DNA of 64,000 bases from Marinobacter nauticus (GCF_019801015.1 NZ_JAHVJZ010000004.1:124001-188000); one strand, 5' to 3'; positions 51,637 to 61,061 are shown, numbered from the stretch's first letter. The notes: a model not told the origin generated them from the sequence alone. Program-made: numbers and translations.

Positions 51637-52660
51637 GCTGTTGTGCGCCGCTGGCCTGCTTGCCCTGACCGGTATGGCCCAGGCACAAGAGAAAGTTGTG
51701 GTTTACAACTGGACCGAGTACGTGCCGGACGGTGTTCTTGATCAGTTCACTGAAGAAACCGGCATCGCCGTGGAGTACGCCACCTTCGACAGCAACGAAG
51801 TCATGTATTCCAAGCTGAAGCTTCAGAAAGGTGCCGGCTACGACGTCATCGTGCCTTCCGCCTACTTCATCTCCAAAATGGCCAAAGAGGGCCTGCTGCA
51901 CGAGATTGATCACAGCAAACTGACCAATCTCAAGCACCTCGACGCCGCCATTCTGGACAAGCCGTACGATCCGAAGAACCAGTACTCCATCCCGTACGTG
52001 TGGGGCAGTACCGCCATCGGTGTGAACAGCGACGAGATCGACCCGTCCACCATCACCAGCTGGAAAGACCTGTGGGACCCGAAGTGGAAACGCAGCCTGC
52101 TGCTGACCAACGACGTGCGTGAAGTGTTCCATATGGCGCTGCGCATCAATGGCCACAGCGGTAACAGCACCGATCCGGAAGAGATCAAACAGGCCTATGA
52201 ACTGCTTCGCAGCCTGATGCCGAACGTGCTGGTGTTTAACTCAGACGCGCCTCGCGAGCCCTTCCTGGCTGGTGACGTGAACCTGGGTATGCTGTGGAAC
52301 GGCGAAGCCTTTATGGCGCAGCAGGAAGAGGAAGCGATTCAGTACATCTACCCGAAAGAGGGCGCTGCCCTATGGGTGGACAGCTTCGCCATTCCGGTGA
52401 ATGCCGCCAATGTGGACAACGCGCACAAGTTCATCGACTTTATGATGCGCCCTGAAATCGCCGTGCAAGTGGTTGAGTACCTGGGTTACACCACCCCGAA
52501 CGAAACCGCCATCGGCATGCTGGATCCGGAATACGCTGAAAACACCGCCATCTTCCCGCCGGATGAAGTGGTTGAACAGGGTGAATTCCAGGCCGATGTG
52601 GGCGACGAAGCCCTGGCCATCTACATCCAGTACTGGGAACGTCTGAAGACCGGTAACTGA
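51623..52660 (+). CDS. potD: periplasmic spermidine/putrescine-binding protein PotD
   Basis: The protein has 345 residues with signal peptide KAAKLLCAAGLLALTGMAQA. Binding-protein features: VVVYNWTEYVPDGVLDQFTEETGI at the mature N-terminus, GYDVIVPSAYFISKM near 73, YSIPYVWGSTAIGVN near 117, MLWNGEAFMAQQE near 220 and PEGAALWVDSFAIPVNA-type segment (KEGAALWVDSF) near 248, which line the polyamine site. It is the last gene of the operon, followed by a terminator. Confidence 0.95.
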   Translation: MKAAKLLCAAGLLALTGMAQAQEKVVVYNWTEYVPDGVLDQFTEETGIAVEYATFDSNEVMYSKLKLQKGAGYDVIVPSAYFISKMAKEGLLHEIDHSKLTNLKHLDAAILDKPYDPKNQYSIPYVWGSTAIGVNSDEIDPSTITSWKDLWDPKWKRSLLLTNDVREVFHMALRINGHSGNSTDPEEIKQAYELLRSLMPNVLVFNSDAPREPFLAGDVNLGMLWNGEAFMAQQEEEAIQYIYPKEGAALWVDSFAIPVNAANVDNAHKFIDFMMRPEIAVQVVEYLGYTTPNETAIGMLDPEYAENTAIFPPDEVVEQGEFQADVGDEALAIYIQYWERLKTGN

Positions 52661-52662
52661 GA

Positions 52663-52690
52663 AAAAAGCCCGCCACCCGGCGGGCTTTTT
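52663..52690 (+). terminator. terminator of potABCD
   Basis: AAAAGCCCGCC/GGCGGGCTTTTT has a 4-base loop and lies directly after the potD stop. Confidence 0.93.
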
Positions 52691-52779
52691 CGTGTCAGCG
52701 GGATCGCAAAACACCAAACCCCACTGTGCTTCCCCGTTCCCTGCCGCCATAATGGCGCCTGACCTGGTAAGGAGGCGTG

Positions 52780-53670
52780 ATGCGCACAGAGGACCTCAAA
52801 CTCTTTATGACCGTGGTGGAACTGGGCAGCTTTTCCGCCGCCGCGGAAGCGATGGACCTGCCCCGGGCCAACGTCAGCCGACGCATCAACGAACTGGAAA
52901 AGCGCCTCGGCAGCACCCTCTTTACCCGCACCACCCGAAAACTCAGCCTGACGCCCGTCGGCCAGGAGTTGTATCAACGCTTCGAAACGCTGATGCCGCA
53001 GCTGGACGCCGCCCTCGACTCAGTGCGCAGCCAGAGCCAGCACCCTGTAGGCCGGGTAAAGCTGGGGCTGCTCCCAGAAGCGGAAGTGGTTCTCCACCCC
53101 CTGCTCCAGCAGTTTATGAGCCAATATCCCCGCATCTCACTGGAAGTGTACGTCAGCACTCTGGGCTATCAGGACATCACCAACCAGGGGCTGGACCTCT
53201 GCCTTCACGCCGGCCAACTGGAAGATTCCAGCTTTGTCGCACGTTCGCTGGGCCGCTTTGGCCGCGCTCTGTACGCCAGCCCGGACTACCTGGCGCAGCA
53301 TGGCCACCCAACGCAGTTGGACCAACTCAGCCAACACCGGCTGCTCGGTTTTCGCTGGCCCGATGGCCGCTCCGAGCGGCATTGGCCCTTTGAGCACGCT
53401 TCGGTGGCGATAGAGCCTGCGCTGGTCAGCAACAGCATGACCTATCTGCGTCGGGCCACGCTCGACGGCAGCGGGATCTGCCACCTGCCGGAACTGCAGG
53501 CGGTACAGCATGTGCAGAGCGGTGAGTTGGTACCACTACTGACCGAGTTTAAAAGCCCCCAGGAAGAGGTATGGATGGTCTACCGTGACCGGATGGGGCT
53601 CAGTCACGGCGCTCGCCTGCTGATGGAGTGGCTACTGAACGAAGTGCCCAAGATCACCGCCATGAACTGA
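52780..53670 (+). CDS. LysR-family transcriptional regulator
   Basis: The protein has 296 residues of the CrgA/DhcR-like subgroup: RTEDLKLFMTVVELGSFSAAAEAMDLPRANVSRRINELEKRLGSTLFTRTTRKLSLTPVGQ at residues 2-63, then the effector domain. ATG 52780 is favoured because AAGGAGG lies four bases upstream; the GTG directly before it is too close. The neighbour on the right is a non-coding mobile-like element followed by an RND pump operon; whether the regulator controls that pump is unclear. Confidence 0.87.
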   Translation: MRTEDLKLFMTVVELGSFSAAAEAMDLPRANVSRRINELEKRLGSTLFTRTTRKLSLTPVGQELYQRFETLMPQLDAALDSVRSQSQHPVGRVKLGLLPEAEVVLHPLLQQFMSQYPRISLEVYVSTLGYQDITNQGLDLCLHAGQLEDSSFVARSLGRFGRALYASPDYLAQHGHPTQLDQLSQHRLLGFRWPDGRSERHWPFEHASVAIEPALVSNSMTYLRRATLDGSGICHLPELQAVQHVQSGELVPLLTEFKSPQEEVWMVYRDRMGLSHGARLLMEWLLNEVPKITAMN

Positions 53671-53705
53671 CCCCGGCTGCCACTGCGAACCTGCCCAGTA
53701 AAAAT

Positions 53706-53724
53706 CCACCTGCATAGCAGGTGG
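53706..53724. repeat. left terminal hairpin of the element
   Basis: Perfect 8-base arms around ATA; it differs from the right hairpin only in the eighth base pair. Confidence 0.75.
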
Positions 53725-54210
53725 CTTTGACTCGGCCCCCTTTAAGGGGGCTGCTTAGTTCTCGGGGTTGCCAAAGGCATGAACGGATAGTGCTCCACTC
53801 ACCTCCTTTGCCGGGACGGCCCGGCGGCCGCCAGAAGGGCTTCGCCCCTCTGGACTCCCCTTTGCCTCCGGCACAGCGAAAGCCCCTCGCTCCCACTCCT
53901 TCCCATTTCGGCACCGGCCAGACTCGCTTTGTGAAAAGGGCTTTCCATGCCCTTTCCAAAAGCCCGGCTACGCCATCCATGGCTTCGCGTTCACGCCTGT
54001 CGGCGTTCACCCAGGCTCGGCTGGCCGCTCGAGCCTTCCCTGGCTCTCGGCCTCATTCCCAGTCGTTCCCGCTCGGCGCTGCGAGTCGGCGCATGTGGAC
54101 GGCTTACGCCGTGAGGGTCTGGTGCATGCCTCTCCTTTTTTGTGCACCGGCTTTCAATCCGTCTCGTCTCTTAGCAGTACTCTTCGGGCAAAGCCCAGAG
54201 CAAGCGATCA

Positions 54211-54229
54211 CCACCTCCATAGGAGGTGG
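54211..54229. repeat. right terminal hairpin of the element
   Basis: Perfect 8-base arms around ATA, followed by TTTAGGG and ATGA. Confidence 0.75.
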
Positions 54230-54248
54230 TTTAGGGATGACAACAAAT

Positions 54249-54267
54249 TGTCACGATTTTCGTGACA
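54249..54267. promoter_or_regulatory. palindrome upstream of the RND efflux operon
   Basis: TGTCACGA and TCGTGACA flank TTT, a perfect dyad about 80 bases before the adaptor gene start. Operator-like; no TetR gene is adjacent to supply the regulator. Confidence 0.55.
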
Positions 54268-54348
54268 GTGAAACTCACCGGGGCCTGATTATCGGCGCAA
54301 TTCAATTCAATACAATGCGCTCCATAAACCAGCCCTGGAGCGTTTCCC

Positions 54349-55425
54349 GTGAGAAAAACCCCCGCCTGCGCGGCACTGATTGGCCTGAGCCTGTTTGGCT
54401 GCAGCCACAATGACACCCACTCCACTGCCCCGGCGCCACTGCGTCCGATCAACGTCGTCACCCTGGCTGAGCCCAGTGATGCCATGCAAATCCGTTTCAG
54501 CGGTGTTGTCGAAGCGCAGCAGCAGGCTCAGTTGAGCTTTAAAGTGGCCGGACGGGTGGAAGCCCTGGCGGTCAAAGTGGGCGATTGGGTCGAAGCCGGC
54601 CAGCTCCTGGCCCGCCTTGAAGCCCATGACTACGCCCTGACCGTTGAAGAGCTGGAAGCTCGCCTGAGCGAAGCCGAAGCCACCCATCAGCTGGCTGCCG
54701 CCGAGCTGAAGCGGGTGGAGCAGGCGATCCGGGATAACGCCATGGCGGACGTCAATCTGGACCGGGCCCGCACCGGTAAGGCCCGCGCCGAAGCGGCCGT
54801 TGCCGTGCTGAAAGTGAACCTGGAAAAAGCCCGGGATGGCGTCCGTTATACCGAACTGCGCGCCCCCTTTGCCGGCCAGGTGGGACAACGTTATGTCGAA
54901 TCCCATGAACTGATCAGCGAAGGCCAACCGGTTCTGTCACTGCACACCCCCGATGCCCTTCAGGTGGTGGTCGACCTGCCGCAAAACCAGCTGAGCGCGG
55001 TCGCTGAGGGACAGCAAGCCAGCGTCAGCTGGCATGGCAGCGATGCCGCACTGAACAGCATCGCCACCGAGCTGGCCAGTCAGCCTCATCCGCTGAAGCG
55101 CACCTACTCCGCCACCTTCGAGCTGACCGATACCCAGCCGTCCCTGCATCCGGGCAAAACCGTACAGGTGCAGTGGCAGGCCGCCTCGGCCTCGCCGGGC
55201 TTCTGCGTTCCGGAATCCGCGGTGATCTCTGAACAGGGCATGAGCCAGGTGGTGCGGGTGTCGGTGGGTCAGGCTCAGCGGATCCCAGTCTCCATCGTCA
55301 GTCAGAGCAATGACCAGCTCTGCGTTCAGGGCAGCCTCTTTGCCAATGACCGTATTGTGGTTGCGGGCGCGCACTACCTGCAGACCGGCGACGCCATTGG
55401 CACCATCCGGGAGGTGACACGATGA
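54349..55425 (+). CDS. RND efflux periplasmic adaptor lipoprotein
   Basis: The protein has 358 residues. It has a short signal with lipobox (LIGLSLFGCS), so it is lipid-anchored. Lipoyl motif VVEAQQQAQLSFKVAGRVEALAVKVGDWVEAGQLLARLEAHDY near 45-87, a helical hairpin near 90-150, then LRAPFAGQVGQRYVESHELISEGQPVL near 165 and a beta-barrel domain. The start is GTG at 54349. It overlaps the transporter gene by ATGA. It links the inner-membrane pump to the outer-membrane channel. Confidence 0.9.
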   Translation: MRKTPACAALIGLSLFGCSHNDTHSTAPAPLRPINVVTLAEPSDAMQIRFSGVVEAQQQAQLSFKVAGRVEALAVKVGDWVEAGQLLARLEAHDYALTVEELEARLSEAEATHQLAAAELKRVEQAIRDNAMADVNLDRARTGKARAEAAVAVLKVNLEKARDGVRYTELRAPFAGQVGQRYVESHELISEGQPVLSLHTPDALQVVVDLPQNQLSAVAEGQQASVSWHGSDAALNSIATELASQPHPLKRTYSATFELTDTQPSLHPGKTVQVQWQAASASPGFCVPESAVISEQGMSQVVRVSVGQAQRIPVSIVSQSNDQLCVQGSLFANDRIVVAGAHYLQTGDAIGTIREVTR

Positions 55426-58400
55426 ACCTGGCCACCTTTGCCATCCGCCAGCGCACCTTTGTGCTGTTTTTTACCGTGCTGTGCGTTGTGGCGGGGCTCT
55501 ACTCCTACTTCGATCTGGGCAAGCTGGAAGACCCGACCTTTACCGTCAAGAGCGCGGTGGTGGTCACCCTCTACCCCGGCGCCAGCGCCGAAGAGGTGGA
55601 ACAGCTGGTGACCGACAAGGTGGAAACCCGGCTGCAGGAGATGGGCAACCTGTGGAAGCTGCGCTCCCTGTCCCAACCCGGCATCTCCACCATCATGGTC
55701 GACCTGAAAGAGTCAGTACGCTCCGAACAGCTGCCCCAGGAGTGGGACCTGCTGCGCCGCAAGGTCAACGACATCCGTCTTGAACTGCCGCCGCAGGCCC
55801 AGATCTCCGTGGTACTGGACGAGTTCTCCGAGGTCTACGGCATGCTGTTTGCGGTTTACAGCGATGACCTGAGCATGACCGAACTCAAGGACCACGCCAA
55901 AACCCTGCAGCGCCAGCTCAACACCGTCGAAGGCATTAAAAAAGTGGCGCTGCATGGTGTGGTGCAGCAGGAGCTTAATCTGGTCATCCCGCAGGAGCGC
56001 ATGGCCGCCACCGGCCTGAGTCTGGCGGAAGTGGTGAATCAACTGAACAGCCACAACCTCAATGTCGACGCCGGCGCCTTCGATATGGGCAGCCGCCGCC
56101 TTCGAGTAGCCCAGAGCGAGCGGTTTGAGTCCGTCGCCGAGATTGAAAACCTGATGCTCAAAGGCAGCCTTGGGGAGTTCAGTCACGGCATGGTTCGGCT
56201 TGGTGACATCGCGGAGATCGAACTGAGCGAACAAACCCCGGCACTGAACCGCAGCCGTTACAACGGCCATCCGGCGATCATCCTGGCGGTCAGCCCGTCG
56301 GAAGGGGTCAATGTGGTCAGTCTCGGTTCCGGCCTGAACCAGGTACTCAGTCAGTTTGAGGCCAATCTGCCGATGGGCGCTGAGGTGGGTATTGTCGCCT
56401 TTCAGCCCGATGAGGTGGAAAAGTCGATCAATAACTTCGTCAGCAACCTGCTGCAAAGCCTTGCCATTGTGGTGGGCGTACTTCTGATCTTTATGGGCTG
56501 GCGCTCCGCCACCATTGTCGGCATCAGTCTGCTGCTCAGCATTCTGCTGACTCTGATCTACATGAATCTGACCGGTGTCGACCTTCAACGGGTGTCACTG
56601 GGTGCCTTTATTCTGGCGTTGGGGATGCTGGTGGACAACGCCATCGTGATTACCGACCTGATTCAGGCCAAGCTGAAGCAGGGCCTGGAACGGCTCGAGG
56701 CAGCCCGTGAATCGGTGGCTGAAATGGCCTGGCCACTGCTGGGCGCCACGGTGATCGCCATCCTGGGCACCACCCCTACCCTGTTTTCCAAAACCGACGC
56801 GGCGGAGTTCTCCCTGTCCGTGGTGCAGGTGATCGCCAGCTCGCTGATGCTCTCCTGGCTGGTGGCAATGACCATCACCCCGCTGATGTGCTGGGCCTTT
56901 CTGAAACCCGCCAAGGCCGGTGACGACAGCGGTCGGTTTGGCCAGGGCTTCAAGCGCGTACTGCAATGGAGCGTCACCAATCCGAAAACCACCCTAGCCG
57001 GCCTGGTGCCGCTGCTGGCGTTGGCGCTGCTGGCTCTGCCCTACATCAAGGTGAACTTTATCCCCACCTCCGACCGTGCCATGGTGTTTCTGGACTACTG
57101 GGCACCCAACGGTGGCCGGATTGAGCAAACCGCAGCAGACATCGAGACCATCGAACGCTGGCTGGCTGAGCGACCGGAAGTGACCAACTACGCCAGCTTT
57201 ATCGGCGCCGGGGCGCCCCGCTTTTCGGTGACCGTAGAACCGGAAGGTCAGGACGCGGCCTACGGCCAGATCCTGATCAACACCCGGGATTTCGACGCCA
57301 TCGCCTCCCTGCGGGAAGCCGGTGACGCCTGGCTCGCGGAAACCTTCCCCAACGCCGAACCGCGCTTCCGTGCCCTGAAACTGGCCACCAAGGATAAATT
57401 CAGCGTCGAGGCCCGTTTCTCCGGCCCGGACGCCGCGGTACTGCGCTCACTCTCCGCCGAGGCGGAAGCGATCATGAAGTCGCACCCGAATGCCCGTTAT
57501 GTCCGCAATGACTGGCGTCAGGAAAGCCCATTGCTGGTGCCGGTGCTGAATCAGGAGCAGGCCCGCCTGGCGGGCGTCACCCGCTTTGATGTGGCCCGAA
57601 CGCTGCAACTGGCGGCAGACGGACTGCCCATTGGCCAGCTGCGCCAGAACGACGAGCTGGTACCCATCAAGCTGCGCAGCAGTGAAACCGACCTGAGTCA
57701 GCTGCACGATCTGCCGGTACGCTCGCTGCTGAGCCCGGTCAGCGTGCCGATGGGACAGGTGGTGGACCGGTTTGAGGTGCAGGGCGAACAAAGCCTGATC
57801 TGGCGACGGGACCGGGTCCGCACCATTACCGCTCAGGCGGGTGTGTTCAACGCCACGCCGGCGGAAGTGCGTAACGCCATTGCCGCTGAGATCGAAACGA
57901 TTCCGCTGCCCCCCGGCTACCACTTCGAGTGGGGTGGTGAGTACTACGACGAAAAGCGCGCCGTGGACGACATCCTGGCCCAAACCCCCAAGGCGCTGTT
58001 GCTGATGTTTATCGTACTGATGGCGATGTTCAGCGCCTACCGTCAGCCGCTGATCATCTTTGGCACTGTGCCACTGGCGCTGATTGGCGTCATCGGCGGG
58101 CTCTGGCTGTTTGGCAAACCCTTCGGCTTTATGGCCATTGTCGGCGTGATCGCCCTGTCGGGCATGATCATCAAAAACGGCATTGTGCTGATGGATCAGA
58201 TTGAGCTGGAACGACGCCAGGGCAAAGCACTGGATCAGGCGATTGTCGACGCCACCCTGAACCGCACCATGGCGATCTCAATGGCCGCGCTGACCACCGC
58301 GCTGGGGATGATTCCACTGCTGAGCGACCAGCTGTTTGACCAGATGGCCGCGGCCATCATCGGCGGTCTTTGTGTCGCCTCAGTGCTCTCATTGCTGATC

Positions 58401-58472
58401 ATGCCTGCCCTGTATCGGGTGCTGTTTCACGAACCTCAACCCCTGACCGAACCGGAGCCGAACCATGCGTAA
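55422..58472 (+). CDS. RND (HAE1-type) efflux transporter
   Basis: The protein has 1016 residues with the two-fold RND layout: helix 1 (FVLFFTVLCVVAGLYSYF), periplasmic loop with YPGASAEEVEQLVTDKVE near 47, helices 2-6 with the proton-relay segment LALGMLVDNAIVITDLIQ near 400 (Asp present), second periplasmic loop, and helices 8-12 with GVIALSGMIIKNGIVLMDQIELERRQGKALDQA near 900. Expected substrates are hydrophobic toxicants or drugs; specificity cannot be read. It is coupled to both neighbours by overlaps. Confidence 0.93.
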   Translation: MNLATFAIRQRTFVLFFTVLCVVAGLYSYFDLGKLEDPTFTVKSAVVVTLYPGASAEEVEQLVTDKVETRLQEMGNLWKLRSLSQPGISTIMVDLKESVRSEQLPQEWDLLRRKVNDIRLELPPQAQISVVLDEFSEVYGMLFAVYSDDLSMTELKDHAKTLQRQLNTVEGIKKVALHGVVQQELNLVIPQERMAATGLSLAEVVNQLNSHNLNVDAGAFDMGSRRLRVAQSERFESVAEIENLMLKGSLGEFSHGMVRLGDIAEIELSEQTPALNRSRYNGHPAIILAVSPSEGVNVVSLGSGLNQVLSQFEANLPMGAEVGIVAFQPDEVEKSINNFVSNLLQSLAIVVGVLLIFMGWRSATIVGISLLLSILLTLIYMNLTGVDLQRVSLGAFILALGMLVDNAIVITDLIQAKLKQGLERLEAARESVAEMAWPLLGATVIAILGTTPTLFSKTDAAEFSLSVVQVIASSLMLSWLVAMTITPLMCWAFLKPAKAGDDSGRFGQGFKRVLQWSVTNPKTTLAGLVPLLALALLALPYIKVNFIPTSDRAMVFLDYWAPNGGRIEQTAADIETIERWLAERPEVTNYASFIGAGAPRFSVTVEPEGQDAAYGQILINTRDFDAIASLREAGDAWLAETFPNAEPRFRALKLATKDKFSVEARFSGPDAAVLRSLSAEAEAIMKSHPNARYVRNDWRQESPLLVPVLNQEQARLAGVTRFDVARTLQLAADGLPIGQLRQNDELVPIKLRSSETDLSQLHDLPVRSLLSPVSVPMGQVVDRFEVQGEQSLIWRRDRVRTITAQAGVFNATPAEVRNAIAAEIETIPLPPGYHFEWGGEYYDEKRAVDDILAQTPKALLLMFIVLMAMFSAYRQPLIIFGTVPLALIGVIGGLWLFGKPFGFMAIVGVIALSGMIIKNGIVLMDQIELERRQGKALDQAIVDATLNRTMAISMAALTTALGMIPLLSDQLFDQMAAAIIGGLCVASVLSLLIMPALYRVLFHEPQPLTEPEPNHA

Positions 58473-59937
58473 ACTCTCTGTTGTTATTGCCGCCATGGCT
58501 CTGGCGGGGTGCAGCGTCACCCCGGACTACCAGGCGCCTGAGACCACCACCAGCAGCCTCTACCTGTATCAGCACGCCGAGGGCGTCAGCAGCGATGCCA
58601 TCGAGCAGCCCTACTGGTGGACCCGCTTTAATGACCCGGAGCTGGATGCACTGGTGGCCACCGTGCAACAGCAAAACATCTCGCTTCAGCAAGCGCAGCT
58701 GCGGATCCAGAGCGCCCGGGCCTACCGTGCCGCTGTGGCCACGACCAAGATCCCCACCGTCAGTGTTGGCGCCGGCTATCAGCATTACCGCCTGAGTGAG
58801 TATGACCCGCTGATCGGCGGTGCCCTCACGGCCACCATGCCGGACTTCGGCCAACCCGGTGGCGGCCAACCCCTCAACCTGCTGGACCGGGACAACGGCG
58901 CATTTGTCGTTGGTGCCAACGTCAGCTGGGAGCTGGACCTGGCAGGACGCCTGGAAGGCATGAACAATCTGGCGGGCATTCGTCTTGAGCAGGCGGAGAT
59001 CCTACGTCAGGGCACCCTGCAGATGGTGACGGTTGAGACCGTGCATAACTACCTGCAGTACCGCGGTGCCCAGAGCCGACGCGCCATCGCCGAACGCAAC
59101 GTGGCGCAACAGGCCGAGACGCTGAAGCTGGTAAAAAGCCTGGTGGACTCGGGCTACGGCTCCGAGCTGGACCAGGCCCAGGCGGCCGCCTTGCTGGCCG
59201 CCACCCGCTCCACCCTGCCGATGCTGCAAAGCGCCGAGCAGGCCCACCTGCATCGGCTGGCAACTCTGCTGGGTGAAGGGGTCACTGCCACCGCCCAGCG
59301 GTTCAGTGAGCGTCCCCTGCCTGAAGTAACGGACACCATCCCGGTGGGCCTTAAGTCAGAGCTGTTGCAACGCCGTCCGGACATCGCCCTGGCGGAACGG
59401 GAGATGGCGGCACTGAACGAGGAGGTAGGCATCGCCATCGCTGCCCGTTACCCCAAGGTGTACCTGACGGGCTCGCCCATGACCCTGGCTGAAAACTTCG
59501 GCGACCTGTTTGCCTCTGGCTCCGACGCCTGGCTGGCCGCCGTTGGCGTCAACTGGACGGTGTTTGACGGAGGCCGGGGTGAAGCGCTGGTGCAACTGCA
59601 GGAGGCCCGATTCCAGCAAGCGGTGCTGGGTTACCAACAGCAGGTCAACGGGGCGTTTAATGAGGTCGAAACCGCGCTGATGGCCTATGGCAATCAGCAG
59701 GCGCATCGCAAGCAGATAGACCAGGCCGCTGAGCACGCCCGTCGCGCAGCCAGCAAAGCCCAATCACTCTACCGGGCCGGGCTGATAGACTATCTGGCAG
59801 TACTGGACGCCCAGCGCCAGGTGAACCTGATGGAAGACGCGGCGCTGATGGCGCGGCTCAGCACCGCCGAGCACCTGCTTTTCCTTCACAAAGCGCTGGG
59901 CGGGGACTGGCAACTGCCAATGAACGAACAGAGCTGA
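58465..59937 (+). CDS. outer-membrane efflux channel (NodT/OprM-type lipoprotein)
   Basis: The protein has 490 residues with lipobox MALAGCSVTPDYQAPE. TolC-type motifs: PYWWTRFNDPELDALVATVQQQNISLQQAQLRIQSARA near 47-85, an ELDLAGR turn near 155, LLQRRPDIALAEREMAALNEEVGIAIAARYPKVYLTG near 295-330, and the second repeat with QEARFQQAVLGYQQQVNGAFNEVETAL near 380. It starts eight bases inside the transporter gene. With the adaptor and RND pump it makes a complete tripartite exporter in one operon. Confidence 0.92.
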   Translation: MRKLSVVIAAMALAGCSVTPDYQAPETTTSSLYLYQHAEGVSSDAIEQPYWWTRFNDPELDALVATVQQQNISLQQAQLRIQSARAYRAAVATTKIPTVSVGAGYQHYRLSEYDPLIGGALTATMPDFGQPGGGQPLNLLDRDNGAFVVGANVSWELDLAGRLEGMNNLAGIRLEQAEILRQGTLQMVTVETVHNYLQYRGAQSRRAIAERNVAQQAETLKLVKSLVDSGYGSELDQAQAAALLAATRSTLPMLQSAEQAHLHRLATLLGEGVTATAQRFSERPLPEVTDTIPVGLKSELLQRRPDIALAEREMAALNEEVGIAIAARYPKVYLTGSPMTLAENFGDLFASGSDAWLAAVGVNWTVFDGGRGEALVQLQEARFQQAVLGYQQQVNGAFNEVETALMAYGNQQAHRKQIDQAAEHARRAASKAQSLYRAGLIDYLAVLDAQRQVNLMEDAALMARLSTAEHLLFLHKALGGDWQLPMNEQS

Positions 59938-59940
59938 TCA

Positions 59941-59969
59941 AAAAAACCGGCCAATTGGCCGGATTTTTT
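59941..59969. terminator. bidirectional terminator between the RND operon and hemH
   Basis: The self-complementary CCGGCCAATTGGCCGG has six A before and ATTTTTT after, between convergent genes. Confidence 0.92.
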
Positions 59970-59986
59970 CTGTCTGAGCCAGGCGA

Positions 59987-60955
59987 TTACCAGCCCTGAC
60001 TGTGCTGCTTCACCAGTTCAGCCATCATCGCAATGTGGTCGTCCTGAGCGTTCAGGCAGGGAATAAACTCGTACCGTTCACCGCCCGCTTCGAGGAACTC
60101 CTCTTTGCCTTCAATCGCCAGCTCTTCCAGCGTTTCAAGACAATCCACCGAGAACGCCGGGGAGATGATGTCCACCGCGTTCACGCCCTGCTTGGGCAGG
60201 GTTTCCAGCGTCTCGTCGGTATAGGGCTGCAGCCACGGCTCTTTGCCGAAACGGGACTGGAAGCAGATCTGCCACTGGCTTTCATTCAGCTCAAGCGCCT
60301 CAGCCAGCTGTGCGGCGGTGCGCTCACAGTGCTCGCGGTACAGGTCGCCTTCGGTAATAAACCGCTCAGGCACGCCATGGAACGACACCAGCAGCTTGTC
60401 ACCACGGGGATGCGCCGCCCAGTGGGCCTTAACGCTGTCGGCCAAGGCACGGATGTAGGCCGGGTGATCATGGTAGTCACGAACGATGCGCAGCTCCGGC
60501 ATGGCGCGCTTCTCTTTCACCGCCGCGGCAACGGCGTCCACCACCGCGCCGGTGGTCGAACAGGAGTATTGCGGGAACAGCGGCAGCACCACCACTTTGT
60601 CCACGCCTTTGGCTTCCAGTTCGTCGAGGCCATCGCGAATGGAGGGGCGACAATAGGTCATGCCCAGCGCGACCGGCACGCCCAGTTGCGCCTCCAGCGC
60701 TTCACGCTGGGCTTCGGAGATCACCTTCAGGGGTGACCCGCCTTCGCTCCAGATAGACTGGTAGGCTTTGGCCACGCGCTTGGGGCGGGTGTTCAGAATG
60801 ATGCCATTGAGGATGGGCCACCACTGCCAACGGGGCAGATCCACCACCCGCTGATCGCTCAGAAACTGTTTGAGGAAGCAGCGCACGCAGTGAGGCGTCG
60901 GCTTACAAGGGGTGCCGAGATTAACCAGCAGCACGCCAAATTGAGTTTGGTCCAT
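59987..60955 (-). CDS. hemH: ferrochelatase
   Basis: Inserts Fe(II) into protoporphyrin IX, the last step of heme synthesis. The protein has 322 residues: FGVLLVNLGTP at 6-16, YQSIWSEGGSPL near 65, the catalytic His in LLVSFHGVPERF near 188-199, FQSRFGKEPWLQPYTDETL near 235, and SPAFSVDCLETLEEL near 265 with the conserved Glu. It is separated from the adk gene upstream by about 150 bases and a terminator. Confidence 0.95.
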   Translation of the reverse strand: MDQTQFGVLLVNLGTPCKPTPHCVRCFLKQFLSDQRVVDLPRWQWWPILNGIILNTRPKRVAKAYQSIWSEGGSPLKVISEAQREALEAQLGVPVALGMTYCRPSIRDGLDELEAKGVDKVVVLPLFPQYSCSTTGAVVDAVAAAVKEKRAMPELRIVRDYHDHPAYIRALADSVKAHWAAHPRGDKLLVSFHGVPERFITEGDLYREHCERTAAQLAEALELNESQWQICFQSRFGKEPWLQPYTDETLETLPKQGVNAVDIISPAFSVDCLETLEELAIEGKEEFLEAGGERYEFIPCLNAQDDHIAMMAELVKQHSQGW

Positions 60956-61061
60956 GTCGTTATCTAAGGTGTTGTTTGTCCGTGAATACGCAGCAAGACT
61001 AGCACCAGATCACGCAACAAAACAGTTGCCATCTCACGGATTTAACGGTTGACCCGATCAC

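Larger units (their letters stand above)
53700..54236. mobile_element. hairpin-bounded non-coding element, IS200/IS605-derived or HEARO/omega-RNA-like
   Basis: Left end CCACCTGC-ATA-GCAGGTGG (53706-53724) and right end CCACCTCC-ATA-GGAGGTGG (54211-54229) are near-identical hairpins. IS200/IS605-family elements have such subterminal hairpins instead of inverted repeats and make no target duplication. Inside are further stems, e.g. GCCCCC-TTTAA-GGGGGC (53735-53751) and GGGCTTCGCCC-type loops near 53840, so the interior may be a structured RNA. ATGA follows the right end at 54237. No transposase or nuclease ORF is present, so it would be non-autonomous. HEARO RNAs (the omega-RNAs of IscB/IsrB nucleases) show this kind of ORF-less form; that identity is a hypothesis. 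Confidence 0.5.
53671..54348. other. long non-coding stretch between LysR and RND genes
   Basis: 678 bases. The bulk (about 53700-54236) is the hairpin-bounded element listed next; the remainder (54237-54348) is the RND operon promoter with a palindrome. ORFs in this stretch are not credible: they are rich in Arg, Pro and Ser, show no domain, and cross the element boundary. Confidence 0.6.

Noticed and set aside
53721-54413. 230-codon plus-strand ORF across the hairpin-bounded element
   Set aside because: It has Arg/Pro/Ser-rich composition, no domain, crosses the right element boundary and runs into the adaptor gene; better explained as chance translation of structured non-coding DNA.
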